A DNA stretch of 41,037 nt, taken from positions 1-41,037 of the forward strand of contig CAJYUW010000037.1 in NCBI GenBank assembly GCA_913778205.1, read 5' to 3'. Of the stretch, positions 1 through 7,611 are shown piece after piece; positions within the stretch are counted from its first letter, which is position 1; every line of letters begins with the position of its first letter. Made by a program: the position numbers and the translations under genes. The stretch is from an uncultured Curtobacterium sp. GTDB taxonomy: Bacteria > Actinomycetota > Actinomycetes > Actinomycetales > Microbacteriaceae. The notes under the pieces are model-generated. The model was not told the DNA's origin. It worked only from the letters and a program-made list of their open reading frames with translations, and did no database searches.

Positions 1-92
1 CGGCGGGCCCCGCCGCAGGCGGCCGCGGGCCGGCCGCCCGCGGCCGCGCGGCCGGCCGGCCGGCCGGCCGCCCGGCCGCCCGGCGCGGGGCG
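1..92. repeat. G/C-only low-complexity tract with (GGCC)n
   Basis: Except for one A at position 17, every base from 1 to 92 is G or C, and 50-69 is five perfect GGCC units. The tract lies just downstream of the minus-strand stop codon at 93-95. Overlapping self-complementary segments could form a terminator-like structure, but no single defined hairpin stands out. No gene is seen here. Confidence 0.7.
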
Positions 93-1250
93 TCAGACCC
101 CGGCGGCCACCGTGTCGAGCGTGGCCGCGAACGGGTCGAAGTCCTCCGGGAGCGACGCGATCGGCGCGACGGTGGACGCGACCTCGACGAAGGCACGGCG
201 TGCGACGGACTCCTCCACGGCGACCATCGTGTCGAGCACGTGGTACCCGACCTCGCCCGTCGCGACGTGCGCACCGCCGCCACGGACCGCCCGCGCCATG
301 TCGAGCACGCCGAGGCCGCGGCCGGCGGTCGGCTCCTCGTCGAGGACGGTCTCCCACGCCTGCTCGAACGGGAACGAGACGTCCGCTCCCAGGGGCCGGG
401 CGATGCGGATCGGGTGGCCGCCGCCGAAGGTGTTCGGGTCGGGCAGGACGATCGTCCCCTCCGTGCCGTTCACCTCGAAGACGCCGTGGCGGAACAGCGG
501 CGTGTCGAACGACAGCAGCGACTGGGCGTTGCCGCCCTGCTCGAACGAGGTGAGCACGGACAGGTGGGTCGGCACCTCGACCGGGAACTCCTGACCGGCG
601 TTCGGCCCGACGACGAGCTGGCGGGTGTCGCGCGACCTCGAGCCGGTCGCGACGACGGACGCGACCGGGCCGAGCAGGTGCACGAGGGCGGTGAAGTAGT
701 ACGGGCCCATGTCGAACAGCGGACCGGCACCCTTCGCGTAGAGGAACGACGCGTTCGGGTGGAACACGTCCGGCCCCTGCCACTGGAAGCTCGTCACCGC
801 GGTCAGGGGCGTGCCGATCGCCCCGGCCTCGATCGCGCGCTTGGCGGTCTGCCACCCGGAGCCGAGCACGGTGTCGGGGGCGATGCCGAGCCGGAGTCCG
901 AGCGACTCCGCCAGGGCGACCAGTGCGGCGGCTGACTCCCGGTCGACCCCGATCGGCTTCTCGCTCCACACGTGCTTGCCGGCGCGGAGGGCAGCGGTCG
1001 AGACCTCGACGTGCGTGGCCGGCAGCGTCAAGTTCACGACGATCTCGACGTCCGGGTCCGCGAGGACGTCGTCGCCGGTCCCGGACGCGGCGACGCCCCA
1101 CTTCGCTGCCGATGCCGCCGCACGCTCGGTGTCGATGTCGCCGATCCGGACGACCTCGACGTCGGGGAACCGCGTGAGGTTCGTGAGGTACTGCTCGCTG
1201 ATCATGCCGGCGCCGATGAACCCGACGCCGACCTTGCCGGTGCGGGTCAT
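93..1250 (-). CDS. Gfo/Idh/MocA family NAD(P)-dependent sugar dehydrogenase
   Basis: Predicted 385-aa cytoplasmic oxidoreductase that interconverts a sugar or polyol hydroxyl and ketone using NAD(P). The N-terminal Rossmann fold opens with VGVGFIGAGMIS, and the family Glu-Lys-Pro motif is present (SEKPIG, around residue 100), whose Lys is catalytic in the family. The C-terminal half is the usual alpha/beta domain, and the length is normal. The start at 1250 is chosen because its ATG overlaps the stop of the upstream isomerase gene by 4 bp (ATGA), which indicates translational coupling; a much longer upstream open frame is only antisense-type read-through. With the isomerase and MFS transporter it forms a sugar catabolic set. 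The substrate cannot be deduced. Confidence 0.9.
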   Translation of the reverse strand: MTRTGKVGVGFIGAGMISEQYLTNLTRFPDVEVVRIGDIDTERAAASAAKWGVAASGTGDDVLADPDVEIVVNLTLPATHVEVSTAALRAGKHVWSEKPIGVDRESAAALVALAESLGLRLGIAPDTVLGSGWQTAKRAIEAGAIGTPLTAVTSFQWQGPDVFHPNASFLYAKGAGPLFDMGPYYFTALVHLLGPVASVVATGSRSRDTRQLVVGPNAGQEFPVEVPTHLSVLTSFEQGGNAQSLLSFDTPLFRHGVFEVNGTEGTIVLPDPNTFGGGHPIRIARPLGADVSFPFEQAWETVLDEEPTAGRGLGVLDMARAVRGGGAHVATGEVGYHVLDTMVAVEESVARRAFVEVASTVAPIASLPEDFDPFAATLDTVAAGV

Positions 1251-2077
1251 GCGGACACCGCCTCGGCGTCGGGCGCGACGGTGTGCAGCGTGGCGTCGAG
1301 CCAGCGGTACGACTGCTCGACCCCGTCGAAGACGTCTCCGTCGAAGCCGTCGAACTCGATGACGGCGTACTCGAGCGCGGGTGCGGCGGCGATGGCCTCG
1401 GCGAGCCGGACGTCGCCCCGGCCGGCCGGGGTCTGGTCGGTCGGGATCGAGGCGGTGGAGATCCCGTCGTGCATCGGGCCGTCCTTGACGTGCACGGCGA
1501 CGATCCGGTCCCCGAGCTCCTCGATGAACGGCACGAGGTCGATGCCCGCGGCCGAGGCCCAGTAGAGGTCGAGTTCGAGCACCACCCTCGGGTCGAGGAG
1601 CTCGGCGAGCACCTGGAGCGCGGGCGTGCCGTCGATCCGCGGCCGGAGCTCGTGGTCGTGGTTGTGGTAGCCGACGCGCATGCCGTGTTCGGCGGCCTCG
1701 GCGGCGGCCTCGTTCAGCCGGGCGGCGACGCGTTCGACCCCCTCGCGGGTGGTCCACTCGTCGGGGCCGACGAACGGGTCGATGACGATCTCGAGGCCGA
1801 GCTCGGCGGCCGCGGCGAAGGTCTCGGCGTGCGACGGCGCGGTCATCACGGAGCCGTCGGGCAGCGGGATCTGGTCCTGCACGAGGAAGGCGTGACCGGT
1901 CGTCGCGGTGATGCCGTGGGCGTCGAACGCCCGCTTGAGCTCGGCGGAGCGGCCGACGAAGGCGAAGGCCTCGACGGTGTCGAAGCCGATCTCGGCGAGG
2001 CGGCGGACGCCGCCGTCGAGGTCCGGCTCCAGCGCGGCGTTCACCGTGTAGAGCTGCAGGGAGATGGCGGGTGCCAT
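1247..2077 (-). CDS. Sugar phosphate isomerase/epimerase (xylose isomerase-like TIM barrel)
   Basis: Predicted 276-aa TIM-barrel protein of the AP-endonuclease-2/IolE-like isomerase family, cytoplasmic and metal dependent. It starts MAPAISLQLYTVN, typical of the family, and contains the expected strand motifs: EIVIDPFVGPDEW, GYHNHDHEL, LELDLYW and VHVKDGP. These carry the Glu, His and Asp residues that normally bind the divalent metal. The start has a good ribosome site (AGAAAGGA, 6 nt upstream). Its stop overlaps the start of the dehydrogenase gene, so the two enzymes are probably made together and act on the same sugar or inositol-type substrate. The specific reaction is unknown. Confidence 0.88.
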   Translation of the reverse strand: MAPAISLQLYTVNAALEPDLDGGVRRLAEIGFDTVEAFAFVGRSAELKRAFDAHGITATTGHAFLVQDQIPLPDGSVMTAPSHAETFAAAAELGLEIVIDPFVGPDEWTTREGVERVAARLNEAAAEAAEHGMRVGYHNHDHELRPRIDGTPALQVLAELLDPRVVLELDLYWASAAGIDLVPFIEELGDRIVAVHVKDGPMHDGISTASIPTDQTPAGRGDVRLAEAIAAAPALEYAVIEFDGFDGDVFDGVEQSYRWLDATLHTVAPDAEAVSA

Positions 2078-2185
2078 GGTGGGTCCTTTCTGCCCGCGTC
2101 GTCGCGGGGTGGCGGTGACGGCCGGGGCCCACGCCGCCGGTTCCTGTACGACGCGCCAGCGGCGTGCAGGCCGTGCCGGTGGGGA

Positions 2186-2222
2186 GAGGCGCGACCCGCG
2201 TCGTCGACGCGTGTCGCGCCTC
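2186..2222 (-). terminator. Strong hairpin after the MFS gene
   Basis: A 37-bp inverted repeat lies in the 170-bp gap between the MFS gene and the isomerase gene. The outer arms are GAGGCGCGAC and GTCGCGCCTC, the inner arms CGCGTCG and CGACGCG, with one mismatched pair between them and a single central T. It begins 25 bp past the MFS stop and has no U tract, as is common in high-GC actinobacteria. It probably ends or attenuates transcription before the isomerase-dehydrogenase pair. Confidence 0.6.
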
Positions 2223-2247
2223 CAGGCCGTCGCCGTGCGCGTCTGCG

Positions 2248-3615
2248 CTACTTGACCGACTTGATGGGGAGGATGACGAGGGCCCCGAGCAGGACCGCGA
2301 CGCCGGCACCCCAGAGCATGAGCGTGTAGTTCTGCCCGCCGCCGATGCCGAGGAGGAACAGGCCGACCGCCGGGGCGAGCGACTGCGGCAGGGCGTTGGC
2401 GATGTTGATGACGCCGAGGTCCTTGCCGGGTCGTTCCGGGTCGGGCAGGACGTCCACCACGAGCGCGGTGTCGATCGCGGCGTAGATGCCGAAGGCGAAG
2501 CCCATCACGATCTCGGCGAAGTAGAACCCGCCGACGGTGTCCACGTGGGCGAGGATCACGAGGCCGACCGCGGTGAGGGCGGTGGAGCTCCACACGAAGA
2601 CCTTGCGGCGGCCGATGCGGTCCGACACCCAGCCGGAGAGCGCGGCGCTGGCGAGCAGGGCGATCGTGTAGAGGAGCACACCGAACGCGACCGTGCTCAC
2701 GGCCTCCTGCAACGACAGACCGATCCGGTCCTTCATGTAGAGGGGGCGGTACGTCGTGAACATGAACGTGCCGAAGGTGATGAGGAAGCGGCCCCACCAG
2801 GCGAGCCCGAAGTCGCGGTGCTTGATCGGGTTCGTCCAGAACGAGCTGATCAGGTTGATCCAGCTGAACGGCTTGATCGGCGTCGTGGGCAGGTCGTCGC
2901 GGCAGACGACGGCGTAGACCACGATCGCGATGATGGCCAGGATGCCCGGCGCGACGAAGAGGACCGGCAGGTTGCCGACGAGGTAGACGGCCAGGTAGAG
3001 GCCGGCGAGGATCGCGATGTTCTGTGCCAGGGCGATGACGCTCGATGCCTTGCCGCGCTGGAACTCCGGCACGTTGTCGGCGAAGCTCGCGGTGAGGGTG
3101 GCGAGGACCGCGTTGGCGGTCACCTGCGCGAGGACCCACGCCAGGGTGAGCTGCAGCTGGTCCGGGGAGAACGCCAACCAGGCGAGGGAGCCGACGAAGA
3201 CGACGACGCCGCCGATCATCCAGGGGCGACGACGACCCCAGCGGGTGCGCGTGCGGTCCGAGATCGCTCCGAACAGGGGGTTGGCGAGCAGGGCGCCGAA
3301 CGCGCCGAACGGCAGGACCGAACCGACGACCGACTCGGGGCTGCCCGGGTTGAGCTGCTCGGCCTTGATCGACATGCTCACGAAGACCGGGGTGAGCAGG
3401 GCCACGAAGAGCCCGAACTGGGCGAAGCTGAGGCCCCAGAGGTAGCCGCGGCCGACGCGCACGCTGCTGACTGCCTGCGTGATGCCCTCGACCGAGAACG
3501 CGCGCGATGCCGCCGCCGGGTCGGTGCTCGTCGCTCCGGCGGCCGCGGTGACGGGCGGCGTTGCGGTACCGGCGAGACCGGACTTGGGTTCTTCCTTCGA
3601 CGTCGGTGTCGACAT
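2248..3615 (-). CDS. MFS transporter, sugar (GPH/SLC45-like) type
   Basis: Predicted 455-aa membrane transporter with a polar N-terminal tail of about 45 residues and then about 12 hydrophobic helices. The loop between helices 2 and 3 reads GAISDRTRTRWGRRRPW, the conserved MFS loop typical of glycoside/sugar symporters, and a second copy (GWVSDRIGRRK) follows in the C-terminal half. The ATG at 3613-3615 has an excellent ribosome site (GAGGAGG), so it is preferred over an in-frame start 18 bp upstream. It is probably the uptake system for the substrate of the two downstream enzymes. A palindromic operator lies in front of it, next to the divergent TetR gene, suggesting inducer-controlled expression. 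Confidence 0.85.
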   Translation of the reverse strand: MSTPTSKEEPKSGLAGTATPPVTAAAGATSTDPAAASRAFSVEGITQAVSSVRVGRGYLWGLSFAQFGLFVALLTPVFVSMSIKAEQLNPGSPESVVGSVLPFGAFGALLANPLFGAISDRTRTRWGRRRPWMIGGVVVFVGSLAWLAFSPDQLQLTLAWVLAQVTANAVLATLTASFADNVPEFQRGKASSVIALAQNIAILAGLYLAVYLVGNLPVLFVAPGILAIIAIVVYAVVCRDDLPTTPIKPFSWINLISSFWTNPIKHRDFGLAWWGRFLITFGTFMFTTYRPLYMKDRIGLSLQEAVSTVAFGVLLYTIALLASAALSGWVSDRIGRRKVFVWSSTALTAVGLVILAHVDTVGGFYFAEIVMGFAFGIYAAIDTALVVDVLPDPERPGKDLGVINIANALPQSLAPAVGLFLLGIGGGQNYTLMLWGAGVAVLLGALVILPIKSVK

Positions 3616-3655
3616 GACTCCTCCTCGAGCCACAGGGGCTGGCGCCCGTCTGAAT

Positions 3656-3672
3656 ACCTAGTGCTGCTAGGT
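3656..3672. promoter_or_regulatory. Palindromic operator between MFS and TetR genes
   Basis: Perfect inverted repeat ACCTAG-TGCTG-CTAGGT. On the minus strand it sits just downstream of a possible -10 box (TACTGT, 3685-3680) with a weak -35 (TTCCGA) 17 nt further up. It would therefore cover the transcription start of the MFS gene. The divergent TetR protein is the natural candidate to bind it. Confidence 0.5.
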
Positions 3673-3758
3673 GATCGGGACAGTAGCACCGAAAACCTCC
3701 ATTCGGAAGTTTTTTGTGCGGATGTCCCCGCGGGTCATCGGAACCCCATGGGAGCGCC

Positions 3759-3764
3759 TAGCCT
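3759..3764 (+). promoter_or_regulatory. -10 box TAGCCT of a leaderless TetR gene
   Basis: TAGCCT is followed by exactly 6 nt and then the GTG start at 3771. There is no ribosome-binding site in front of this GTG. The geometry is that of actinobacterial leaderless transcripts. No convincing -35 element is seen. Confidence 0.5.
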
Positions 3765-3770
3765 GGAACG

Positions 3771-4355
3771 GTGATTTCCGAGGGTGGAGGCGGCGTCCGG
3801 GGGCCCTACGCCAAGGGGGTGCAGCGCCGGCAGGAGATCCTCGACCGCACGCTCGACGTCGTCGCGACCCGGGGCATCGACGGGGCCTCGCTGCGGGCGA
3901 TCGGCGATGCGATCGGGATCTCGCACGCCGCACTCCGCCACTACTTCGCGTCGCGCGAGGCCCTGCTGGTCGAGGTGCTCCGCCAGCGCGACGCCGACTC
4001 GATCGCCCGTGTCGCGGGCATCGACGGGGTGCTCCCCCGCATGGCCGCCTCCGCGGACCACAACGTCGGCGTGCCCGGCCTCGTGACGCTGTACACGACG
4101 CTGCTCGGCGCCTCGGTCGAGCCCGGCAACGAGGACGCGCGCGTGTTCTTCACGGAGCGCTTCGAGACCCTCCGCGCGGACCTCGCGTCGCAGCTGCGGG
4201 ACCAGCTCGCGGCGTCGGGTCGGCACTCGGCGGCAGACCTCGACCAGGTGGCGTCGCTCATCATCGCGGCGTTCGACGGGTTGCAGGTGCAGTGGCTGCT
4301 CGACCGGCGGATCGACATCGCGGGGACGCTGCGGCTGCTCGAGCGGGTGCTCTGA
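3771..4355 (+). CDS. TetR/AcrR family transcriptional regulator
   Basis: Predicted 194-aa repressor. The N-terminal helix-turn-helix is clear (residues about 15-65: RQEILDRTLDVVATRG, then GASLRAIGDAIGISHAALRHYFASREALL), including the family hallmark HYF..R..LL. The C-terminal ligand-binding domain is helical and not diagnostic. The GTG start lacks a ribosome site but has TAGCCT 6 nt upstream, so the gene is probably leaderless. It is divergent from the MFS sugar transporter gene and the palindrome at 3656-3672 lies between them, so it probably represses that transporter and perhaps the two enzymes after it. The inducer is unknown. Confidence 0.88.
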   Translation: MISEGGGGVRGPYAKGVQRRQEILDRTLDVVATRGIDGASLRAIGDAIGISHAALRHYFASREALLVEVLRQRDADSIARVAGIDGVLPRMAASADHNVGVPGLVTLYTTLLGASVEPGNEDARVFFTERFETLRADLASQLRDQLAASGRHSAADLDQVASLIIAAFDGLQVQWLLDRRIDIAGTLRLLERVL

Positions 4356-4378
4356 CGACGCCCGGGCTGCCCGACCCG

Positions 4379-5185
4379 TCAGGCCGCCGTCGGCTCCGGC
4401 TGGCACCGGGGGCACCACCACACCCGTCGAGCCGGGGACCCGACCACCTCGACGTCGTCCCGCGCGAGCACCCGGGTGCCGCACCGCAGGCACGGCCGCC
4501 CGGCCCGCCCGACGACCCAGTGCCGCTCGCCACGGCGCAGGACACCGGTCGTGACCTGGTACGCGTCCGGCACGGTCGCCGAGTGTCGGAGCATGCGCCT
4601 GGCCGTGTCGAGCAGCGGGCCGAACGCGACCCGGGCCGCGGGGACGTCCGGGTGCAGTCCGCGCACGAAGCACAGCTCGTTCGCCCAGAGGTTGCCGAGG
4701 CCGGCGACCCGACGCTGGTCGAGCAGGACCGTCCTGACGGTCGCGGAGGGATCGCTCGTGCACCGGCGGAGGGCTTCGTCGCGGTCGAAGCCGTCGTGCA
4801 GCAGGTCCGGCCCGAGGTGTCCGACGACCCGGTGCTCCTCGGCCGTGGGGACGAGCTCGACGACGGGGAGGTCGACCCCCCACACCGTCCGGCCGTCCTC
4901 GAGCGCGAGGCGGACGCGGGCGTCCTGCGCGACGTGACGCGGGAGGCGCCGACCGGCCGCGGTGACCGTCCAGGACCCCTGCATGCGCATGTGGGTGTGC
5001 AGCGTCACGCCGTCGTCGAACCGGGTGAGCAGGTGCTTGCCGTGCGTGGCGTGGCCGGTGACGACCTGGCCGCGGAATGCTCGGCCGGCGTCGGGTCCGC
5101 CGCGGAGTTCGCCGGCGGCGACCCGCGAGCCGTCGACCTGACGCAGGCGCGCAGCCAACCGGTGGACGGAGTCACCCTCGGGCAT
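4379..5185 (-). CDS. Fpg/Nei family DNA glycosylase (Nei2-like)
   Basis: Predicted 268-aa base-excision repair enzyme that removes oxidised bases and cleaves abasic sites. After Met removal it starts P-E-G-D: Pro2 is the Schiff-base nucleophile and Glu3 the general acid of the family. Lys50 (ATHGKHLL) is the conserved phosphate-contacting Lys, and HTHMRMQGSW is the family core motif. The C-terminal zinc finger is intact, with Cys232, Cys235, Cys258 and Cys261 (CLRC and CPRC). PEGDSVHRLA is typical of actinobacterial endonuclease VIII (Nei2) rather than Fpg (PELPEVE). A TACCGT box 6 nt before the ATG suggests a leaderless transcript. It converges on the TetR gene with only 23 bp between the stops. 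Confidence 0.9.
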   Translation of the reverse strand: MPEGDSVHRLAARLRQVDGSRVAAGELRGGPDAGRAFRGQVVTGHATHGKHLLTRFDDGVTLHTHMRMQGSWTVTAAGRRLPRHVAQDARVRLALEDGRTVWGVDLPVVELVPTAEEHRVVGHLGPDLLHDGFDRDEALRRCTSDPSATVRTVLLDQRRVAGLGNLWANELCFVRGLHPDVPAARVAFGPLLDTARRMLRHSATVPDAYQVTTGVLRRGERHWVVGRAGRPCLRCGTRVLARDDVEVVGSPARRVWWCPRCQPEPTAA

Positions 5186-5305
5186 GGCAGCACGGTACGA
5201 CCGACCACCGACACGGCGAGGCCGTCAGCCGGTGGTCCCGGCCCGGCCGGAGCGCCGCGCGCGTGCCGTGGGGGAACGGCCCGGTCCCGTCCCGGGCCGC
5301 CCGGG

Positions 5306-5527
5306 TCAGGACCGCGGCCGGAACACCGCGATCGGCGGGCCGTCGTCCCCGGCGTCGTGCGTCTCGTCGGTGGCGACCCACGTCCGTCCGTCGTGCTCGA
5401 CCGTCGCCGGGAGCTCGCCCCGGACGAGGATGCGCACGGCCGGTTCGTCACCGTCGACCAGGTCGATCCCGAACGCGTCCGGCTCCTCGGCCCCGGCCGG
5501 CGGGTTGTCCCTCACGAAGGCGCTCAT
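5306..5527 (-). CDS. Small acidic protein of unknown function (73 aa)
   Basis: I do not recognise a family. The predicted product is 73 residues, acidic, soluble and without Cys or membrane segments; it starts MSAFVRDNPPAGAEEPDAF and ends PPIAVFRPRS. The middle reads like a small beta-rich fold (AVRILVRGELPATVEHDGRTWVATDE). The frame keeps actinobacterial third-position GC. The start has no clear ribosome site. It lies between the terminator palindrome after pstB and the nei gene, and is probably its own unit. Confidence 0.55.
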   Translation of the reverse strand: MSAFVRDNPPAGAEEPDAFGIDLVDGDEPAVRILVRGELPATVEHDGRTWVATDETHDAGDDGPPIAVFRPRS

Positions 5528-5589
5528 GCGACCAGCAAACCCGGCCTCGCCGGGAATCCGCCGCGTCGCGTCGCGGACGCGACCGTGGC

Positions 5590-5633
5590 CGGACGGGAGG
5601 CGCGGGGCGGGCCCGCACCGCGCCTCCCGTCCG
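5590..5633. terminator. 44-bp palindromic element, copy A
   Basis: Perfect 16-bp arms, CGGACGGGAGGCGCGG and its complement, flank a 12-nt centre that itself contains GCGGGCCCGC. It lies 13 bp beyond the pstB stop codon (minus strand), so it probably terminates the pst operon. Four further copies occur in this window at 16802, 26195, 29247 and 36790, each after a gene end. Confidence 0.75.
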
Positions 5634-5646
5634 ACCGTGGCGATCC

Positions 5647-6504
5647 CTACCCGAAGCGACCGTTCACGTAGTCCGCGGTCCGCGGGTCCTGCGGCGTCTC
5701 GAACATGGCGGCGGTGGGCCCGTGCTCGACGATCGCGCCGGGCGTACCCGCCTCGGCGAGGAAGAACGCGCACCGGTCGGAGACCCGCTGGGCCTGCTGC
5801 ATGTTGTGGGTGACGATGACGATCGTGACCTCGGCGGCGAGCTCCGTGATGGTCTGCTCGATGCGGCGGGTCGAGGTCGGGTCGAGTGCCGAGCACGGCT
5901 CGTCCATGAGGAGCACGCGCGGCCGCACGGCGAGCGACCGGGCGATGCAGAGCCGCTGCTGCTGCCCGCCGGACAGGCCGCCGCCGGGCTGCCGGAGGCG
6001 GTCCTTGACCTCCTTCCAGAGCCCGGCCTTCGTCAGCGTCTCCTCGACGAGGTCGCCCTTGGCCGCCTTGTCGAGGCGGACGCCGGTGAGGGCGAGCCCG
6101 GCGAGGACGTTGTCCTGGATGCTCATGGCGGGGAACGGGTTGGGCTTCTGGAACACCATGCCGATCTGGCGGCGGGCCTCGGTGATCCGACGGGACGCGT
6201 CGTAGATGTCGACGTCGTCGAGGAGGACCTCCCCCGCGAGCGAGGCGGTCGGCACGAGCTCGTGCATGCGGTTCAGGGTCCGGAGGAACGTGCTCTTGCC
6301 GCACCCGGAGGGTCCGATGAGCGCGGTGACCTCGCCCGCGGGCATGGTCAGGGACACCCGGTCGAGGACCTTGTGGTCGCCGAACCAGGCGGACACGGAC
6401 CGGGCGTCGAGCGTCGCGGGGGCGACGGCGGAGCCGGGCCGCTCGGGGGTGCTGTCCCCGAACCAGCTGTCGAACTCGGCGAGGAGGGCTTCGGTGTCGG
6501 TCAT
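5647..6504 (-). CDS. pstB: Phosphate ABC transporter ATP-binding protein PstB
   Basis: Predicted 285-aa ATPase that powers high-affinity phosphate import with PstA and PstC. Walker A is GPSGCGKST (64-72), the ABC signature LSGGQQQRL (about 177-185) and Walker B VLLMDEPCSALDP (about 198-209). RIEQTI and IVTHNMQQAQRVSD follow as in typical PstB. The N-terminus is about 25 residues longer than usual PstB (LLAEFDSWFGDSTPERPG). The start has ribosome site AGAGAAG. Unusually, it is last in its operon, 14 bp after the sortase-like gene and over 7 kb from pstA. A palindromic terminator follows. Confidence 0.96.
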   Translation of the reverse strand: MTDTEALLAEFDSWFGDSTPERPGSAVAPATLDARSVSAWFGDHKVLDRVSLTMPAGEVTALIGPSGCGKSTFLRTLNRMHELVPTASLAGEVLLDDVDIYDASRRITEARRQIGMVFQKPNPFPAMSIQDNVLAGLALTGVRLDKAAKGDLVEETLTKAGLWKEVKDRLRQPGGGLSGGQQQRLCIARSLAVRPRVLLMDEPCSALDPTSTRRIEQTITELAAEVTIVIVTHNMQQAQRVSDRCAFFLAEAGTPGAIVEHGPTAAMFETPQDPRTADYVNGRFG

Positions 6505-6518
6505 GGTCTTCTCTTCGG

Positions 6519-7529
6519 TCACATCAGGTTGGGCAGGAGGACGGTGAGCTGGGACGCCGCGGACAGCCCGACGGCGAGGACCACCGGCACCGCCACGACG
6601 AGGGTCTGACGGCGACCCCAGAAGCGCATGCCGACGGCGAAGAGCGCGACCATCGCGGCGAGCACGACGAGCCCGAGCACGAGGAACGGCCACACGGACC
6701 CGTCGCCGGCCATCGTGAGCTCCTCGGGCGCGAGCGAGGAGTACCCGATCGCCGGCGTCGGCGTGACCGCGGCCTTCGAGACGAGTTCGGCGTCGACGCG
6801 GACGATCGAGTCGGGCAGGAACGGGAGTCCCGCGCCGGACACCAGGGTCAGGCGGCCGGCACCCGCTCCGAGGGGCGTGGGCACGCGGTCGCCGGACCTC
6901 CGGACGTCGACGACCCGGTACTTCGCGGTGCCCTGGCCGGTCGTGGTGGTGATGACCGCTCCGGCGCGGAGCTGGCCGATCCCACCGAACGGTCCGCCGT
7001 ACGCGGTCTGGCGGCCGTACACCACGCTCGCGCCGACCTGCCCCGGCAACGGGGTGTCGCGGCGGTGGCCGGGGCCCGAGCGGGTGACGTCGGACGTCGT
7101 TCCCTGCAGGACGACGGTGTCCAGCCCGAGCGCCGGGACGCGGACGATCGCGACCGGGGTGCCGTCGGGGACGAGTCGGCCGTCCGTGCCGGTCTGGCCG
7201 ACCGGGGCGGTGGCGTTCGCGAGCTGGAAGCGGAACGCGTCGAGCGCGAGCTGCTGGTCACGGGCGTACGAGATCTGCGAGACGCCCGTGAACTGCAGGG
7301 CGAACCCGACGAGCAGGAGTCCGACCACGACGACGGCGGAACCGCCGAAGCGCCACCGGTCGGGCTCGCCGAGGCTCGGGACCGCCCGGGCGGCCGGGCT
7401 GGCGGGCTCCTGCGACCATCCGCTGACCGTGCGGGCGGGCGGCCGGGTCCGGTCGCGCCCTCGTCCCGGCTCGGGGCGGCGCTTCGGCCACCAGGAGGGT
7501 CGGGGCAGCCAGGGGGTGGAGCTCGTCAT
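6519..7529 (-). CDS. Sortase-fold membrane protein lacking catalytic His and Cys
   Basis: Predicted 336-aa membrane protein. A Pro/Arg/Trp-rich cytoplasmic tail (1-60) is followed by a membrane helix (about 61-81), an extracytoplasmic sortase-like beta domain (about 120-250) and two C-terminal helices (about 280-304 and 308-332). The class D/E/F-type frame is recognisable: PVAIVRVPALGLDTVVLQG, then GPGHRRDTPLPGQVGASVV. Where active enzymes have G-H-R in the catalytic His motif, this protein has Gly172-Arg173-Gln174. Where they have the Thr-Cys pair, it has Ser231-Gly232 (RLTLVSGAG). The expected Arg region (SIVRVDAEL, Arg244) remains. It is therefore probably not a transpeptidase. It sits between the Ig-repeat binding protein and pstB, so a structural or assembly role beside the Pst transporter is my inference. 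Confidence 0.75.
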   Translation of the reverse strand: MTSSTPWLPRPSWWPKRRPEPGRGRDRTRPPARTVSGWSQEPASPAARAVPSLGEPDRWRFGGSAVVVVGLLLVGFALQFTGVSQISYARDQQLALDAFRFQLANATAPVGQTGTDGRLVPDGTPVAIVRVPALGLDTVVLQGTTSDVTRSGPGHRRDTPLPGQVGASVVYGRQTAYGGPFGGIGQLRAGAVITTTTGQGTAKYRVVDVRRSGDRVPTPLGAGAGRLTLVSGAGLPFLPDSIVRVDAELVSKAAVTPTPAIGYSSLAPEELTMAGDGSVWPFLVLGLVVLAAMVALFAVGMRFWGRRQTLVVAVPVVLAVGLSAASQLTVLLPNLM

Positions 7530-7569
7530 CGGTCCGTCCGTCGGGGTGTTCGGGGGTGCTCGGGGGTGG

Positions 7570-7600
7570 GGTCCGGCCCGGCCAGCGGGCCGGCCGGACC
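7570..7600 (-). terminator. Hairpin between Ig-repeat binding protein and sortase-like gene
   Basis: Inverted repeat with perfect outer arms GGTCCGGCC and GGCCGGACC and an inner GGCC/GGCC stem. It starts 12 bp past the stop at 7612, within the 82-bp gap. It may attenuate transcription so that the sortase-like gene and pstB are made at lower levels, or it may stabilise the upstream mRNA end. Confidence 0.45.
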
Positions 7601-7611
7601 GGGTGGGGCGA

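Noticed and set aside
1251..2309. In-frame upstream extension of the Gfo/Idh gene
   Set aside because: It is Arg/Pro-rich shadow sequence across the isomerase gene. The ATG at 1250 with ATGA overlap and the Rossmann motif right after it fix the start.
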